The notes: generated by a model from the letters alone, not told the origin. A stretch of 64,000 nucleotides of DNA from Saccharina japonica (GCA_008828725.1 MEHQ01001435.1:123896-187895); one strand, 5' to 3'. Shown: positions 1 to 12,186, counted from the first letter of the stretch. Program-made: numbers and translations.

Positions 1-600
1 TATCTACAATTTTGAGCTGGTGGATATTTTTCGACTAATATTTTGGTTCGTGATGGTTCAGACGGGTATCTTCGTGGTCGGGGCAAAATAAGTTGAGACG
101 TGAGGCTACCCTTTATAGCATTGGAGGATAACGATATGGAGTGCTGGAAACGATCGGTCGGTCGATCACCTGGTCAGTATCATAGTCGAGGTGCTGCTGG
201 TTCGCGGGGAGAAGACCGCCGTCAAGCGCATAGATATTCACCTCATCCTGGGTGTGAAGATTCACGTCGTGATATCGGTGGAATTGGTGCCTTTTCAAAA
301 CGTAACTTCAAAAATATCGAGTTCGACTACGACGCGTTTGCGACAGCCTTGAGACGTGCTCTACCGCCTTAATGGGGAACCCCTGCTGTATCAATATTAA
401 TTGTATTCTATTATAAAAATAATACCCGTCACACAAGACAGACAGATGATTGAGATAACCGTATGCTGTTCTTTCAATTGCGATACGTTTTAATTGGCTG
501 ACGTCTCGTTATCAAGAGATGGAAAACATATGCCATGACGAGATAGCCCACAACTTTGTGTAGTTTCTTTCATGGATCGATATGCGGCTTCTCGCGCCCC
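1..600. other. No recognisable gene
   Basis: The longest frames here are about 90 codons with biased, repeat-like composition and no recognised motif. I see no RNA gene or repeat that I can name. The stretch ends where the C-rich repeat unit of 604-735 begins. Confidence 0.4.
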
Positions 601-603
601 CCC

Positions 604-735
604 CCCTGGTCGGTGAAAACCCGACATGCTCTGTCCCGGCGTTGTAGGGATGCGAGGGTCTAGGGTCAGACGACTACGGCCATGCATGAAAATGAAGTAC
701 ACCCACCCCCCGCCCTGACGGGACAGTTTACGAGA
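604..735. repeat. Diverged repeat unit, copy 1 of a pair
   Basis: This block reads TGGTCGGTGAAAACCCGAC, then a CCCGGC..TTGTAGGGATGCG segment, then GACTACGGCCATGCA, then a C-run and a GACGGGACAGT tail. The same order recurs at about 1698-1850 with scattered substitutions. The pair is a diverged duplication about 1.1 kb apart. Confidence 0.65.
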
Positions 736-739
736 CGGA

Positions 740-1180
740 CCAATAAATCATCGTTGTATGGCCGCACTCTCTGTCCTAGAGGAAATGTTGACGAGATGGA
801 CAGTATTCTTCACGAGGTGGATTTAAATTTAAATATTATTGTATGGATATAGGGCCGCTTCCCCACTCTCTGATAAAGAGGAATCGTTCCCGAGATGGAC
901 TGTTCACGAAATGAACAATTTAAATATCGCTATATGCCCCCCCACCCTTTCCCTCTCTGTCTGAGAGGAAGTGTTCACGCGATGGATTGATTAAAAGTTT
1001 CGATATATGGCCGTCACCCCCTTGTCTTATCGAGAGGAATCATTCCCGAGATGAACAATTTTAATCATCGTTACATGGCCGCCCCCCCTCTCCGAAGGAG
1101 AGGAATCGTTCACGAGATGGACAGTTGACGAGATGAACAATGCGTTGTTTGGTACGGAGGTGCTCACCCTCTCCCTCCCC
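740..1180. repeat. Degenerate tandem repeat, about 75-90 bp, each unit with a small hairpin
   Basis: Successive units carry a TATGGCCGC-like start, a C-run, a CTCTC...GAGAG hairpin, then GAGGAATCGTTC and CGAGATGGAC or CGAGATGAAC. At least four units are visible, with spacing between roughly 75 and 90 bp. The motif returns around 1815-1880 and 2020-2060. No coding potential is evident. Confidence 0.6.
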
Positions 1181-1185
1181 CTCTG

Positions 1186-1209
1186 TTAGGGTTGGGGTTA
1201 GGGTTAGGG
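1186..1209. repeat. Short interstitial telomere-like tract
   Basis: A run of GTTAGGG, GTTGGG and GTTAGGG repeats gives about three to four TTAGGG-like units with one variant. It is too short to be a chromosome end and lies inside the degenerate repeat cluster. Confidence 0.55.
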
Positions 1210-1697
1210 GTCACGGGATGAGCTCTATGGGTCACGATGTTGACCATTCATCGAGCGACCTACGGGTGACCCCCCCCCCTCTAAATATATGATATATTTA
1301 TAGGTTGGATTGGCGTCGGGTGGCATCGACGCTGTAAAACACGCCACTCGCTGCGTGAGCTAGACAACCAGGATGCCGTTTTTGTTTTGTTATTGTTTTT
1401 GGCGGTCACCAAAACTGGCGGTCGAGTAGATCATTTGTGCGGGGTGGAGAACCTTTGCTCCGCACAAGGGGAATGATCGTACCACGTAGTGTTAATATGG
1501 TAAGGCATCTGCGAGGCAGTTACATAGTGCTCCCATTGCTGTCTCCGGAAGTGGCAACACCAGAAATTAAATTAACTCATTGAAGCTGTCGTCCATATGC
1601 AAGTCCGCCTCGGAGGCGGTTCTTAGCAGGATGCAGCTCACCCTCCATGCGACTCGCCCAATACCTCACGGCGTTTCACGCTTGGTGCAAGCAATGT

Positions 1698-2130
1698 CTG
1701 CCTGGTTGGTGAAAACCCAACGCGCTCCATCCCGGCATTGTAGGGATGCGGGGGTCTATGGTCATATGACTACGGCCATGCACAACATGAGTATCCTCCC
1801 CCCCCCCCCCCCCCCGTCCCGGTCCGAGGGACAGTGTCCCCGAGATGGACTGTATGGCTCACGAGATGGACAGTTTATCAGATTGATAAACAAATGGTTC
1901 ACGAGTTAACAATAGATTGCTCGATGTACGGTAGGTGTCCCTTCTTCGCTGATTGTGAGCAAGCGTTTTACGCAATGGAGCCAAGTGATCGGTATACGGC
2001 TGCGCCCCCCCCCTCCTCCTGATGGAGAGGAATTGTCCGCGATAGGTGGCATGATATGGACAATTGATGATCGACCTACGACTGCTCGTCGTTCCCCTTC
2101 CTCTCCGACTGAGAAGAAGGGTGCACGAAA
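1698..2130. repeat. Diverged repeat unit, copy 2, with a long C-run
   Basis: The first part is the partner of 604-735. It is followed by a run of about 19 C at 1797-1815 and further CGAGATGGAC units like those at 740-1180. The C-run makes exact length uncertain. Confidence 0.6.
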
Positions 2131-2279
2131 TGACAAGCAATGGTTCGGGATGCGGTTTTACTGTCTTGTTAGTTTGAGGCGTGTGCTTCGTTTAGTTTTA
2201 GTTTATTTTCATTGTTTGGTTCTGTTTGATTACGCTGGCCTGTATTTTGTTTGGTTTGTTTTTATCATACTGCGTTGTA

Positions 2280-2665
2280 TTGTTTTGCGTACGGTGCGGT
2301 TCGGTGCGGAATTCTTAAATCAGGAATCCTACGGTGCGGTTGGGTGCGGTTTCCAGAAATCAGGAATCCTACGGTGCGGTTCGGTGCGGTATTCATAAAT
2401 CGGGAATTTTACGGTGCGGTTCGGTGCGGTTTTCAGATTTTGAAAATATTACGGTGCGGTTCGTTTTTGTCATGCATCCTACGGTGCGGTTCGGCGCGGT
2501 TTTCAGAATTCGGTAATGCTACGGTGCGGCTCGGTGCGGTTTTCAGATGTCGTGAACCCTACAGTGCGGTTTGTTTATATTTTGTTTCCTACGGTGCGGT
2601 TCGGTGCTGTTTTCCGAAATCGCAAAACCTACGGTGCGGTGCGGTGCGGTTTTCTAGAGGGTAAA
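2280..2665. repeat. GGTGCGG minisatellite, about 40 bp period
   Basis: About nine units share the core TACGGTGCGGTTCGGTGCGG followed by a variable stretch such as TTTTCAGAAATC. The core is itself a duplicated GGTGCGGTTC. A second array of the same family sits at 52378-52780 in the same orientation, and both are followed by homologous flanking sequence. Confidence 0.85.
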
Positions 2666-3205
2666 AAGAAAAACAGCACCGTCAAGGACCTGTAGTTTTC
2701 ACTATTAATAATAAGGCTACGTACACATTGTCGGGTGACAAAATGAAATACTAATAATATGCCATGTACATACAATATACCTACCGGTATAAGTCCTATG
2801 TATGAAACAATGGATGGAAAGACGAACGATTGAGATATACCCATAGATCCCCTTGTCCCCCACTTTGCGCATACGCTTGCATGGTTTTGATGAGTCGCTT
2901 AGTGTTCTGTACGTGAATCATCATATAAAATGCAGCAAACCCGTGGTCGCGCGCATGCAAGAGAAAACGAAGAAAAAAGTAAAATGATAACAGAGTGGAA
3001 CATAGGGGAAGAAATATTATTACAATAGTACGTAGCTTGAACACAACCAAAGATAAAAAAGCTGCAAAAAAGTTAGACTTTGCGCATAGGTTTCCTTTGT
3101 TTACGTGGTTTTCTGCTTTCGGGAATGTTGTGAGTGGTCATCGCTGAAGCTCATGCTGCACATTGTCGGACGGCAAAGATGATGAGAATAATGATATAAT
3201 ATATG
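2286..3205 (+). repeat. Dispersed 0.9 kb duplication, copy 1
   Basis: The minisatellite and its downstream flank match 52378-53328 in order: a TTGTCGGGTGACAAAA segment, a TGCCATGTAC segment, ATCCCCTTGTCCCCCA, a TTGATGAGYCGCTTAGTG block and a TTTCGGGAATGTTGTGAGTG block. The copies differ by many substitutions and small indels, so this is not a very recent duplication. Confidence 0.8.
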
Positions 3206-3525
3206 ATACAAGGGGGGCTTCGCCGCGGCGGGCTGACGCCCGCCTGCGGCTTCGCGCAATTCCCTTAACGGCGAAGAATAGAGGTAGGAATACTAAAAAT
3301 AAGCTTAATTAGGGCGAACAAAAGCGAATTTACTGCCAAGGGGTGTACAGTAATACAGGACATCTATAATGAGAAACAATAAATATAACCCAGGCTGGGT
3401 TTCTGTTTTTTTTCCAGAGGGTGCGTCCTACACTAACTTCATAGAACGGTTCCCGAATTTCTTATTTCCTTGGAAATATTAGGCTGGGTTCTTATCATTG
3501 TCCTGTACTGATGAATTTCGACAAC
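3206..3525 (+). repeat. Dispersed repeat opening with a GC-rich hairpin (partner at 61597)
   Basis: It begins ACAAGGGGGGCTTCGCCGCG, folds through GGCGGGC...GCCCGCC, then continues with an AAGGGGTGTACA segment, CCCAGGCTGGGTTTC and ACGGTTCCCGAATTT. The same series occurs at 61597-62000. The opening hairpin belongs to the wider GC-rich palindrome family described in the findings. Confidence 0.75.
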
Positions 3526-3904
3526 AAATTTTCATTCGAACCGTACGAGTATGTATTAGTCGTATATACTCGTAATAAAAACATATTGATGGTAAGTGAT
3601 ACTGTATCGAAGAACACCTGGAGTGGCAGGTGTGTACAATGACGAACAGCAGCAGCAGCAAACAACAAACAACAGAAGGCCATTTTAATTTACACGTACA
3701 TACACGCATATACAGAGAGAGCCACATGCACATACCTGGTATTATATACGTACTATTAACAGTGGTACCCCGAACCATGCCAGGGCGGGGCCGGTATAAT
3801 CGGGGACAAAAACAAAAATACCGAATAATAACTGGGCCACGATCCACACCCTATGATATATAACGCAAAATGCACTGATCGGGCAAGTTGATACACGCAG
3901 TCAA

Positions 3905-4080
3905 CCACGTACCAACCGACCCACCGACACCCGCCCACCCACACCCACCCACCCACTCACGTACTCACCCACACCCACCCACCCAACCACCGACCCACCC
4001 ACCGCACCACGTACGTACGTAGGCGTACGCACCAACCGATCGACACACGCACCAACCGATCCACCCACCACATCTACAAC
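3905..4080. repeat. ACCC/CCAC-rich simple repeat
   Basis: Long runs of CACCCACC and ACCGACCC units alternate with CACGTACGTACG. A G-rich counterpart (GTGGGTGGGTTGG) appears in reverse sense at 16600-16860. Frames here give low-complexity peptides only. Confidence 0.7.
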
Positions 4081-4116
4081 AACAACAGCAGCAGTACAGA
4101 TCAGCAGCACCAGTAC

Positions 4117-4135
4117 GTAGTAATAGTAGTAGTGT

Positions 4136-4181
<46 letters not shown>

Positions 4182-4250
4182 TAGTAGTAGTAGTAGTAGT
4201 AGTAGTATAGTAGTAGTAGTAGTAGTTATAGTAGTAGTATGTGATAGTAC

Positions 4251-4308
<58 letters not shown>

Positions 4309-4326
4309 ATAGTAGTAGTAGTATAT
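4117..4326. repeat. TAG/GTA trinucleotide microsatellite
   Basis: About 200 bp of nearly pure TAG repeats with a few interruptions. The long Tyr, Leu or Thr runs that it encodes in different frames are a by-product of the repeat, not genes. Confidence 0.95.
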
Positions 4327-5110
4327 AACCCATGTACAGCAGCAACAGCAACAGCAGCAGCACAGCAGCAAGGCAGTCCAGAAAGTATAGCAGCAAGTAC
4401 GTACGTAAAAGCGGACAAAAACAAAACGCCGGCATGGATGCGCAGCCCTTGTACGTACAGCAGTGGCCTTTTGTTTTTCGGTCGATTTTAACGAACCGGC
4501 ATAGTCGTGAAGATCCGAAACGACATCATCACTACCGAAGCGCATTAAATAATTAGATTGTGTACGAAAAAGTTTAATGTATGTGAGATGTAGTCTGTCC
4601 CGGTGCTTGTTCGCAACGGCTGGTACGTTCGTGTATCAGAGGTATAAAGTACGTCGTACTCAATACAAACCAAGTATCAAATCGTCAACACAAAAACGGA
4701 ATCTTGGTCTTGCGTGTATATTCACGGGGTAACTAGTACTAAATTGAAATACGAGTACGTACGTACGAGTATACGAATACCGGAATAATACTAGAAATCG
4801 GAACCACTATTTCAAGAAAAACAGCAAGCTCTCGATGTACGTTGCAGCGTGCACTGCCCGCATGCTCACGCCCCACGGGCGCACGCGAGGCCCTGCCCGG
4901 TACAAACCAGGCCGGCGGGCACGTTAACCGATAAATCGCCCGAAGACGTTCACCGCCTCGCGAGAGAAAGTCCCGACACGCGCGCATGCGGTAGATATTT
5001 TCGTGGGTCTCGCAAGGTCCAAAACAGGAGGGAGTCGTCCCGCAAGGGATTGTCAGAAAATTTGGCGAGCCTGTGACACAAAGAGGCAAGAAATCCTCAA
5101 ACGAACGTAC
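4327..5110. other. No recognisable gene; GC-rich patch at 4845-5100
   Basis: The stretch has CAGCAG tracts, a GTACGTACG-rich part and a GC-rich patch at 4845-5100. A short CATAGTCGTGAAGATCC...CACTACCGAAGCG segment near 4500-4540 resembles one near 7420-7470, so at least part is dispersed repeat. No convincing reading frame is seen. Confidence 0.4.
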
Positions 5111-5780
5111 CCCCGTGAGCCTAGAGTTGGGCACGGCCGAGACCACCCTTGGCAGAGTAGGCAGAGCAGGGGTCGGCGAGCACGATGAGGTAGTTGCGTG
5201 CCGCCAGGTGGTCCTCATCGCCAGTTATCGCGAAAAGGGCAAAAATCTACGTCTAAGAAAAGCTGTCGAGCTCTCTCAGAGCAGCAGCTGCAATTTTGTA
5301 CATGTATTTATATGATACTCTGTTACTGCTTGAAGCGGTACTGGTACTCGTACATATAATACGTACGTGTATATCCGCAGCAAAAGCAGCCGGTACGATA
5401 AAATTCCGGGTTGGTCGTTACATAAAAAAACGGAATCTTGAATAATGCGGTTTGCGTGTAGAACAAAAAAGCATGTACTGGTTGGTATGGTATGTGCACG
5501 TGACAAAAAGGGCATGTACTGGTTGGTATGGTATGTGCACGTGACAAAAAGGGCATGTAATCCTGGAAACATCGCATCCCCGTGAGACATGAGTTGGGCA
5601 CGGCCGAAACCGCCCTTGGCAGAGTAGGCAGAGCAGGGGTCGGCGAGCACGATGAGGGAGTTGCGTGTCGCCGGGTGGACGTCATCGCCAGTTATCGCGA
5701 AAAGGGCAAAAATCTACGTCTAAGAAAAGCTGTCGAGCTCTCTCCGAGCAGCAGCTGCAATTTTGTACATGTATTTACAC
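5111..5780 (+). repeat. Direct duplication, about 467 bp period
   Basis: About 200 bp at 5111-5310 recurs at 5578-5780: GAGTTGGGCACGGCCGA, GGCAGAGTAGGCAGAGCAGG, GGTCGGCGAGCACGATGAGG and CGCCAGTTATCGCGAAAAGG. The copies differ at scattered sites. The second copy contains the left boundary of the large palindrome at 5704. Confidence 0.8.
5465..5562 (+). repeat. 41 bp tandem repeat, about 2.3 copies
   Basis: The unit GCATGTACTGGTTGGTATGG TATGTGCACGTGACAAAAAGG occurs twice, identical except for a one-base difference before the first copy, then starts a third time. It lies between the two halves of the 467 bp duplication. Confidence 0.85.
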
Positions 5781-7050
5781 CGAAGAAGACAGGAAAAAAC
5801 AACAAACAATAACAAACATATAACACAAGACTGTCAATCTAATAACTCCGGAAATAAACAAGAGTAAACAACATCGACAGCTCTAGCACAAAGCATGTAG
5901 GGGGAAACCTATCCTCGGTTGTCAACATTATCGTAATGTCGGCGGATTTCCAAAGTCTAGATATAGGCCAACATACGAGTATCAGCATCCTTGCATGGAC
6001 ACATCCCTGCGTAAATATAAACGATCTTGCTCAACGACTGTGGCCTTGGCTAGGGTGAACAGTCACCATCCCCACTGTACGAGAGAGTGCTGTGCTGTCT
6101 CACGTTCTCATATGATATGTAAGTATACTCGTACACCTGCACATACTATACATACACACGAAAGTGGCCGGTAACACATTGTCTTGCTCTTGGAGCCGGG
6201 TCGTGGATACCAAACAACGACACATATAATACATCAAGTATACTCGTACGTATATACGACGTGGATACGTAGTTGATACCAGGTTCGTACATACCAGACA
6301 ACACATAAATACGTAAACTCGACACTGTGATGCACCATCAGTATGTATACGAGTGCCATCACCAGTGTGGCACGCGAGTGTGCTCTGTCTTATGAACTCG
6401 TATACTCGTACCTGCACATATATACATAGGTAGTGCCCGGTAACATCTTGTCGGAGATCACCGTAAGGATCTCCCATGCAAGTTTCACCAATTCACCCTG
6501 TTCATAATATCTCTGTTAAGTAGGCCTATGCAACATGACCAAGCTTCGCGAACTCGGGACGGCTTTGAACACGAGCAGGGGCAAGAGGAGAAGGTGTTAT
6601 CTAGGGGCCTTTAGCGACCCCGTCCGTTTCTAAAGCAGTAGTACTTTCGTCGCACATGGTGACAGAAGGCAACGTACGTATCATACGATACGAGTACGAC
6701 CAGAGCGAGGATGAACGATACAACCTCAGCAAAGTAAAGGTTGAAAGTAGCAACCGCACTGCTGCAGTACGCGTACGTAGAGAAGCCGGGAATAGCTGTG
6801 GCCACGACGACAAGCACGGCCCACGTACGAGTTGTACTAAAGTATATGTCAGCCTGCAACGTAAGAAGACGGTGCCAGGCATGCTGGCGTAGGGAGGAGC
6901 GTTCGTTTTGAACGTGTGTGGCAGAAAAAAGTTTTTTTTTTTTGCATTTGCTCCACTCTAAGTTGCTGTTGCTATGATAAAGTGGGCATCATCAAAGATC
7001 ACTTGATTAAAGTATTGGTTTTAGGGCATCAGACGAACTATATATAATAG
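5780..7050 (+). repeat. Dispersed family A, copy 1 (palindrome left arm)
   Basis: This unit is found again at 10842-12112 (inverted, in the other arm), 53330-54553, and as shorter copies at 27222-27745 and 61143-61587. Shared landmarks are AACATGACCAAGCTTCG, GGGACGGCTTTGAACACGAG, ACCCCGTCCGTTTCTAAAGC and TTTGCATTTGCTCCACTC. All copies lose similarity just after GGGCATCAGACGAACTATA, which looks like a real element end. The family has no visible long TIR. Confidence 0.8.
6611..6853 (-). CDS. Conserved exon-like membrane peptide within family A
   Basis: On the minus strand an ORF of about 80 codons follows a splice-acceptor-like TTCTTACGTTGCAG and ends in ...CFRNGRGR and a stop. It has two hydrophobic stretches, the first around AVLVVVATAIPG and the second around IVSFILALVVLV, followed by a basic tail. 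The same frame is kept in the copies at 11033-11281 (plus strand) and 54128-54370 (minus strand), with changes that are mostly conservative. The copies at 27313 and 61187 are frameshifted. It may be the last exon of a small membrane protein or of a gene captured by the repeat. I do not recognise the family. Confidence 0.35.
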   Translation of the reverse strand, partial: ADIYFSTTRTWAVLVVVATAIPGFSTYAYCSSAVATFNLYFAEVVSFILALVVLVSYDTYVAFCHHVRRKYYCFRNGRGR

Positions 7051-7059
7051 ATACATTGA

Positions 7060-7520
7060 TTTTAGTGTGGCAAACAATATCTTGAAATCAGTATTGAAAT
7101 GTTGTATATTGGAGTTCGTGTCGATATGTTTACTTGATCTTAGTAAAGCGTTTATACCCCGCACGGGAAAGCCCTCCGAATACGCGGTGAACCCCAACCT
7201 TCCCGCGATTCCACCCCGTTCCAGGCGGCGGAGAGGGGCGTCCCCGGAAGGCCCTCTTCCCCCGCCCCCCGCTCGTCGAGTTCGGCGTCGGCGCCCGTTC
7301 TTTCGACGGGGTCATCGAGATCTGAAGCGTGGAGCGGCCAGGGGCCGGGTGCTGCGGCGATCAGGGTTGGGTGGCGCGAGGTAAAGCCGTTTTCCCGCGG
7401 GGCATACCGAAATCGGCACAGTCATGAAGAGTCATTCGGAATTCACCATCATCACCATCCCTACCGAAGCGTGAGGATCTATAGAAAGAGACATTCCCTG
7501 TCTTATTTCCTGCACTAGTT
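7060..7520. other. GC-rich patch in palindrome arm, no gene recognised
   Basis: About 250 bp at 7160-7410 are far more GC-rich than the surroundings, and the copy at 10480-10730 mirrors them. The reading frames through it are Arg/Pro-rich artefacts of composition. I considered rDNA spacer but cannot match any conserved rRNA segment. Confidence 0.4.
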
Positions 7521-8373
7521 CACAGCGCTGTATCTTCTAAAAAAGACGACAGCGAGTGTTTCGTTGTGGATACCTTGAGAAACGCTGGTTTGGACGAAAT
7601 TGGGTGGAAGCGGTGGAAGACGGCGAGGATCGGATGTGCAAAAGCGCAGGAGACGATTGATGCTGGAACACATGAGGATTTTGAAGAGTGCGTCACAAAC
7701 AAAAGAATCTCCGATGGTTGCACGAGCGAGCTTACAAACGGTAATTTTCGAGTGTGTGGGTGTTTTCTTTTTATCAACAAGTTGGTATTGAAGACAACCC
7801 TTTTTTGAAATTAATGTTTGGGCATATCGTTGTGTCTATCCACAACTAGGGAATAAAAGGCCCTGCCGCCCTTACGTACAGCCAGATTGATGCATGTAGA
7901 ATACGAAGATAATATAGGAGCTATAGCCGATGCAGCGAAAGGCAGTCCATACGTATTCATACAACAGATCAGCTATGCATACTCGTGCAATCAGCGCCCG
8001 TCGCGAGTAGCACCACGCAGACCACCACGCACACTGCAATGGCGGACGGTCTTATCGAATGGTGCATGCGGACGTACTACTGCTTTAGCTACAACTACTG
8101 CTGAAATGTCAATGTCGACGCGACTGTGCTCTCGCGGAAGCTATCGTGTCGAGGGGTGTACGAGTGCTGTCTCGTGTCCTCGTATGATACCTGGCAGTAT
8201 ACAGGTCCTGGTACCTGCAATATATCGTGGATGCTGTCGTGTATGGGTGTATGGCGTGTTGTGTTTCGGCGTACGATGCGGTGGCTTATACGTGGTATCT
8301 CCTGTCGATGTTACTCGTACGTATCGTGTGGAAGTTTCTGGTTTGAAATCAATAGATAAAGCGGCGCAACCTC

Positions 8374-8959
8374 TGTTCGTTTGGTCTCTTCACAATATGA
8401 CAGTTTCGTGTCGTTTCGGGTGGTAGGTATTTTATAGGTTATTCCGCCGCTTTTGTCTTTCAGGCTGATGTGCTGGCGGATGCCATGATGGCCCCTGGGG
8501 CCATCCCCTTTTGCCTCTCCCTGTTGGGACGACTAATACGATGACTTGAAACAATCTCACAAGGTGCTCGAACATGGCCTTTACGAACAACCTCTACATT
8601 GATTGTTGAACCGTAACATGTTATCAATTGATTCGTCGAAACGTTACTACAGCTCTCGTCGTACATATAACGAAGTATAATTTTATTTTTTTGCCCGGCG
8701 GCGCGTTTTTGCGCCTCGCCCTCCCGGCCGGTCTCGCCGGCGCCGGGCTCGACCCGCGGGGGGTCGGCCGGGAAGCGTGCCCCCCGGGCCTCGCCGCCGA
8801 CCGCTAACCCGTGGCCCGCGCGGGCCGCTTGCGAAGCCGAAAAAATAAAGTCGGTTCCACGGGGTACCCCGTCCCACTCGGCCGAGCCGAGCAGGGAACG
8901 TGAAACTCGGTCTCGGTGGTTTTGCCGCGTCAGCATCAACTTGACGAACAAAGGAGGGC
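8374..8959 (+). repeat. 586 bp direct repeat, copy 1
   Basis: From TGTTCGTTTGGTCTCTTCAC to AACAAAGGAGGGC this block is repeated at 14734-15319 with constant offset 6360 and no difference that I noticed. It spans the left arm end of palindrome 1, so the inverted arm contains only its first part. It includes a GC-rich core at 8690-8920 and a TTTTGTCTTTCAG acceptor-like site near 8450-8462. Identity implies a recent copy or an assembly duplicate. Confidence 0.9.
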
Positions 8960-9302
8960 CGCGAAGAATTATTTGGAGAACAGCTCACCTCCGAAGCCAC
9001 CCTCCCTACTCCCTGTGTCACCGTCGGAGAGTTCCGACGATGGCGAGATACAGCATCCCTCTCTGCTGTATCAGCGGTGGTTGGCTCCTCCTGCCTTCCA
9101 CCGGACCCCTGTTGCGCCTTGCTTCACAGCTTTTCTCCGAAAGAGCGACCATCCCAAAAAGCTCCATATATGAGATTGCCACGCCTTCTCTTCTCAGCTC
9201 GACAGCAAGGCCCTGTTCCGACACCCGAGCTTGAAAGCCTCCCACTTCGGTACCCTTGAGCCTGCTAGTACCATCGGCCACTAACCAACGACTGCTCTAG
9301 AG
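8960..9302. other. Palindrome 1 spacer, unique part
   Basis: This 343 bp lies between the 586 bp repeat and the right arm and has no other copy that I can find in the window. It contains a small inverted repeat, GGAGAGTTCCGACGATGG near 9027-9045, and a palindromic CAGCATCCCTCTCTGCTGTA. No gene is recognised. Confidence 0.5.
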
Positions 9303-10841
9303 TGTTCGTAAAGGCCATGTTCGAGCACCTTGTGAGATTGTTTCAAGTCATCGTATTAGTCGTCCCAACAGGGAGAGGCAAAAGGGGATGGCCCCAGGGG
9401 CCATCATGGCATCCGCCAGCACATCAGCCTGAAAGACAAAAGCGGCGGAATAACCTATAAAATACCTACCACCCGAAACGACACGAAACTGTCATATTGT
9501 GAAGAGACCAAACGAACAGAGGTTGCGCCGCTTTATCTATTGATTTCAAACCAGAAACTTCCACACGATACGTACGAGTAACATCGACAGGAGATACCAC
9601 GTATAAGCCACCGCATCGTACGCCGAAACACAACACGCCATACACCCATACACGACAGCATCCACGATATATTGCAGGTACCAGGACCTGTATACTGCCA
9701 GGTATCATACGAGGACACGAGACAGCACTCGTACACCCCTCGACACGATAGCTTCCGCGAGAGCACAGTCGCGTCGACATTGACATTTCAGCAGTAGTTG
9801 TAGCTAAAGCAGTAGTACGTCCGCATGCACCATTCGATAAGACCGTCCGCCATTGCAGTGTGCGTGGTGGTCTGCGTGGTGCTACTCGCGACGGGCGCTG
9901 ATTGCACGAGTATGCATAGCTGATCTGTTGTATGAATACGTATGGACTGCCTTTCGCTGCATCGGCTATAGCTCCTATATTATCTTCGTATTCTACATGC
10001 ATCAATCTGGCTGTACGTAAGGGCGGCAGGGCCTTTTATTCCCTAGTTGTGGATAGACACAACGATATGCCCAAACATTAATTTCAAAAAAGGGTTGTCT
10101 TCAATACCAACTTGTTGATAAAAAGAAAACACCCACACACTCGAAAATTACCGTTTGTAAGCTCGCTCGTGCAACCATCGGAGATTCTTTTGTTTGTGAC
10201 GCACTCTTCAAAATCCTCATGTGTTCCAGCATCAATCGTCTCCTGCGCTTTTGCACATCCGATCCTCGCCGTCTTCCACCGCTTCCACCCAATTTCGTCC
10301 AAACCAGCGTTTCTCAAGGTATCCACAACGAAACACTCGCTGTCGTCTTTTTTAGAAGATACAGCGCTGTGAACTAGTGCAGGAAATAAGACAGGGAATG
10401 TCTCTTTCTATAGATCCTCACGCTTCGGTAGGGATGGTGATGATGGTGAATTCCGAATGACTCTTCATGACTGTGCCGATTTCGGTATGCCCCGCGGGAA
10501 AACGGCTTTACCTCGCGCCACCCAACCCTGATCGCCGCAGCACCCGGCCCCTGGCCGCTCCACGCTTCAGATCTCGATGACCCCGTCGAAAGAACGGGCG
10601 CCGACGCCGAACTCGACGAGCGGGGGGCGGGGGAAGAGGGCCTTCCGGGGACGCCCCTCTCCGCCGCCTGGAACGGGGTGGAATCGCGGGAAGGTTGGGG
10701 TTCACCGCGTATTCGGAGGGCTTTCCCGTGCGGGGTATAAACGCTTTACTAAGATCAAGTAAACATATCGACACGAACTCCAATATACAACATTTCAATA
10801 CTGATTTCAAGATATTGTTTGCCACACTAAAATCAATGTAT

Positions 10842-12112
10842 CTATTATATATAGTTCGTCTGATGCCCAAAAAACAATACTTTAATCAAGTGATCTTTGA
10901 TGATGCCCACTTTATCATAGCAACAGCAACTTAGAGTGGAGCAAATGCAAAAAAAAAAAACTTTTTTCTGCCACACACGTTCAAAACGAACGCTCCTCCC
11001 TACGCCAGCATGCCTGGCACCGTCTTCTTACGTTGCAGGCTGACATATACTTTAGTACAACTCGTACGTGGGCCGTGCTTGTCGTCGTGGCCACAGCTAT
11101 TCCCGGCTTCTCTACGTACGCGTACTGCAGCAGTGCGGTTGCTACTTTCAACCTTTACTTTGCTGAGGTTGTATCGTTCATCCTCGCTCTGGTCGTACTC
11201 GTATCGTATGATACGTACGTTGCCTTCTGTCACCATGTGCGACGAAAGTACTACTGCTTTAGAAACGGACGGGGTCGCTAAAGGCCCCTAGATAACACCT
11301 TCTCCTCTTGCCCCTGCTCGTGTTCAAAGCCGTCCCGAGTTCGCGAAGCTTGGTCATGTTGCATAGGCCTACTTAACAGAGATATTATGAACAGGGTGAA
11401 TTGGTGAAACTTGCATGGGAGATCCTTACGGTGATCTCCTACAAAATGTTACCGGGCACTTCCTATGTATATATGTGCAGGTACGAGTATACGAGTTCAT
11501 AAGACAGAGCACACTCGCGTGCCACACTGGTGATGGCACTCGTATACATACTGATGGTGCATCACAGTGTCGAGTTTACGTATTTATGTGTTGTCTGGTA
11601 TGTACGAACCTGGTATCAACTACGTATCCACGTCGTATATACGTACGAGTATACTTGATGTATTATATGTGTCGTTGTTTGGTATCCACGACCCGGCTCC
11701 AAGAGCAAGACAATGTGTTACCGGCCACTTTCGTGTGTATGTATAGTATGTGCAGGTGTACGAGTATACTTACATATCATATGAGAACGTGAGACAGCAC
11801 AGCACTCTCTCGTACAGTGGGGATGGTGACTGTTCACCCTAGCCAAGGCCAGTCGTTGAGCGAGATCGTTTATATTTACGCAGGGATGTGTCCATGCAAG
11901 GATGCTGATACTCGTATGTTGGCCTATATCTAGACTTTGGAAATCCGCCGACATTACGATAATGTTGACAACCGAGGATAGGTTTCCCCCTACATGCTTT
12001 GTGCTAGAGCTGTCGATGTTGTTTACTCTTGTTTATTTCCGGAGTTATTAGATTGACAGTCTTGTGTTATATGTTTGTTATTGTTTGTTGTTTTTTCCTG
12101 TCTTCTTCGGTG
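10842..12112 (-). repeat. Dispersed family A, copy 2 (palindrome right arm)
   Basis: This is the inverted arm copy of 5780-7050. It carries the same conserved exon-like frame on the plus strand at 11033-11281. Confidence 0.85.
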
Positions 12113-12186
12113 TAAATACATGTACAAAATTGCAGCTGCTGCTCGGAGAGAGCTCGACAGCTTTTCTTAGACGTAGATTTTTGCCC

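Larger units (their letters stand above)
5704..12186. repeat. Large inverted repeat 1 (arms 5704-8589 and 9303-12186)
   Basis: The right arm is the reverse complement of the left over about 2.9 kb, with a 713 bp spacer at 8590-9302. Paired positions sum to 17892 near the centre and 17890 at the outer end, reflecting a two-base indel near 6040/11850. Only scattered differences are seen, for example near 7015/10875 and 6440/11450. The right arm ends at 12186 and the next base is the lone N. A real inverted duplication and an assembly or fold-back read product are both possible; the N at the exact arm end favours the latter. Confidence 0.95.

Noticed and set aside
3901-4545. A 214-codon minus-strand frame with long Tyr, Leu and Thr runs
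   Set aside because: It is the translation of the TAG microsatellite and CCCA repeat; frames on either side of the repeat show no domain.
7160-7410. rRNA or rDNA spacer in the GC-rich patches (also 8690-8920, 15050-15280)
   Set aside because: I could not match any conserved rRNA segment; composition alone is not evidence.
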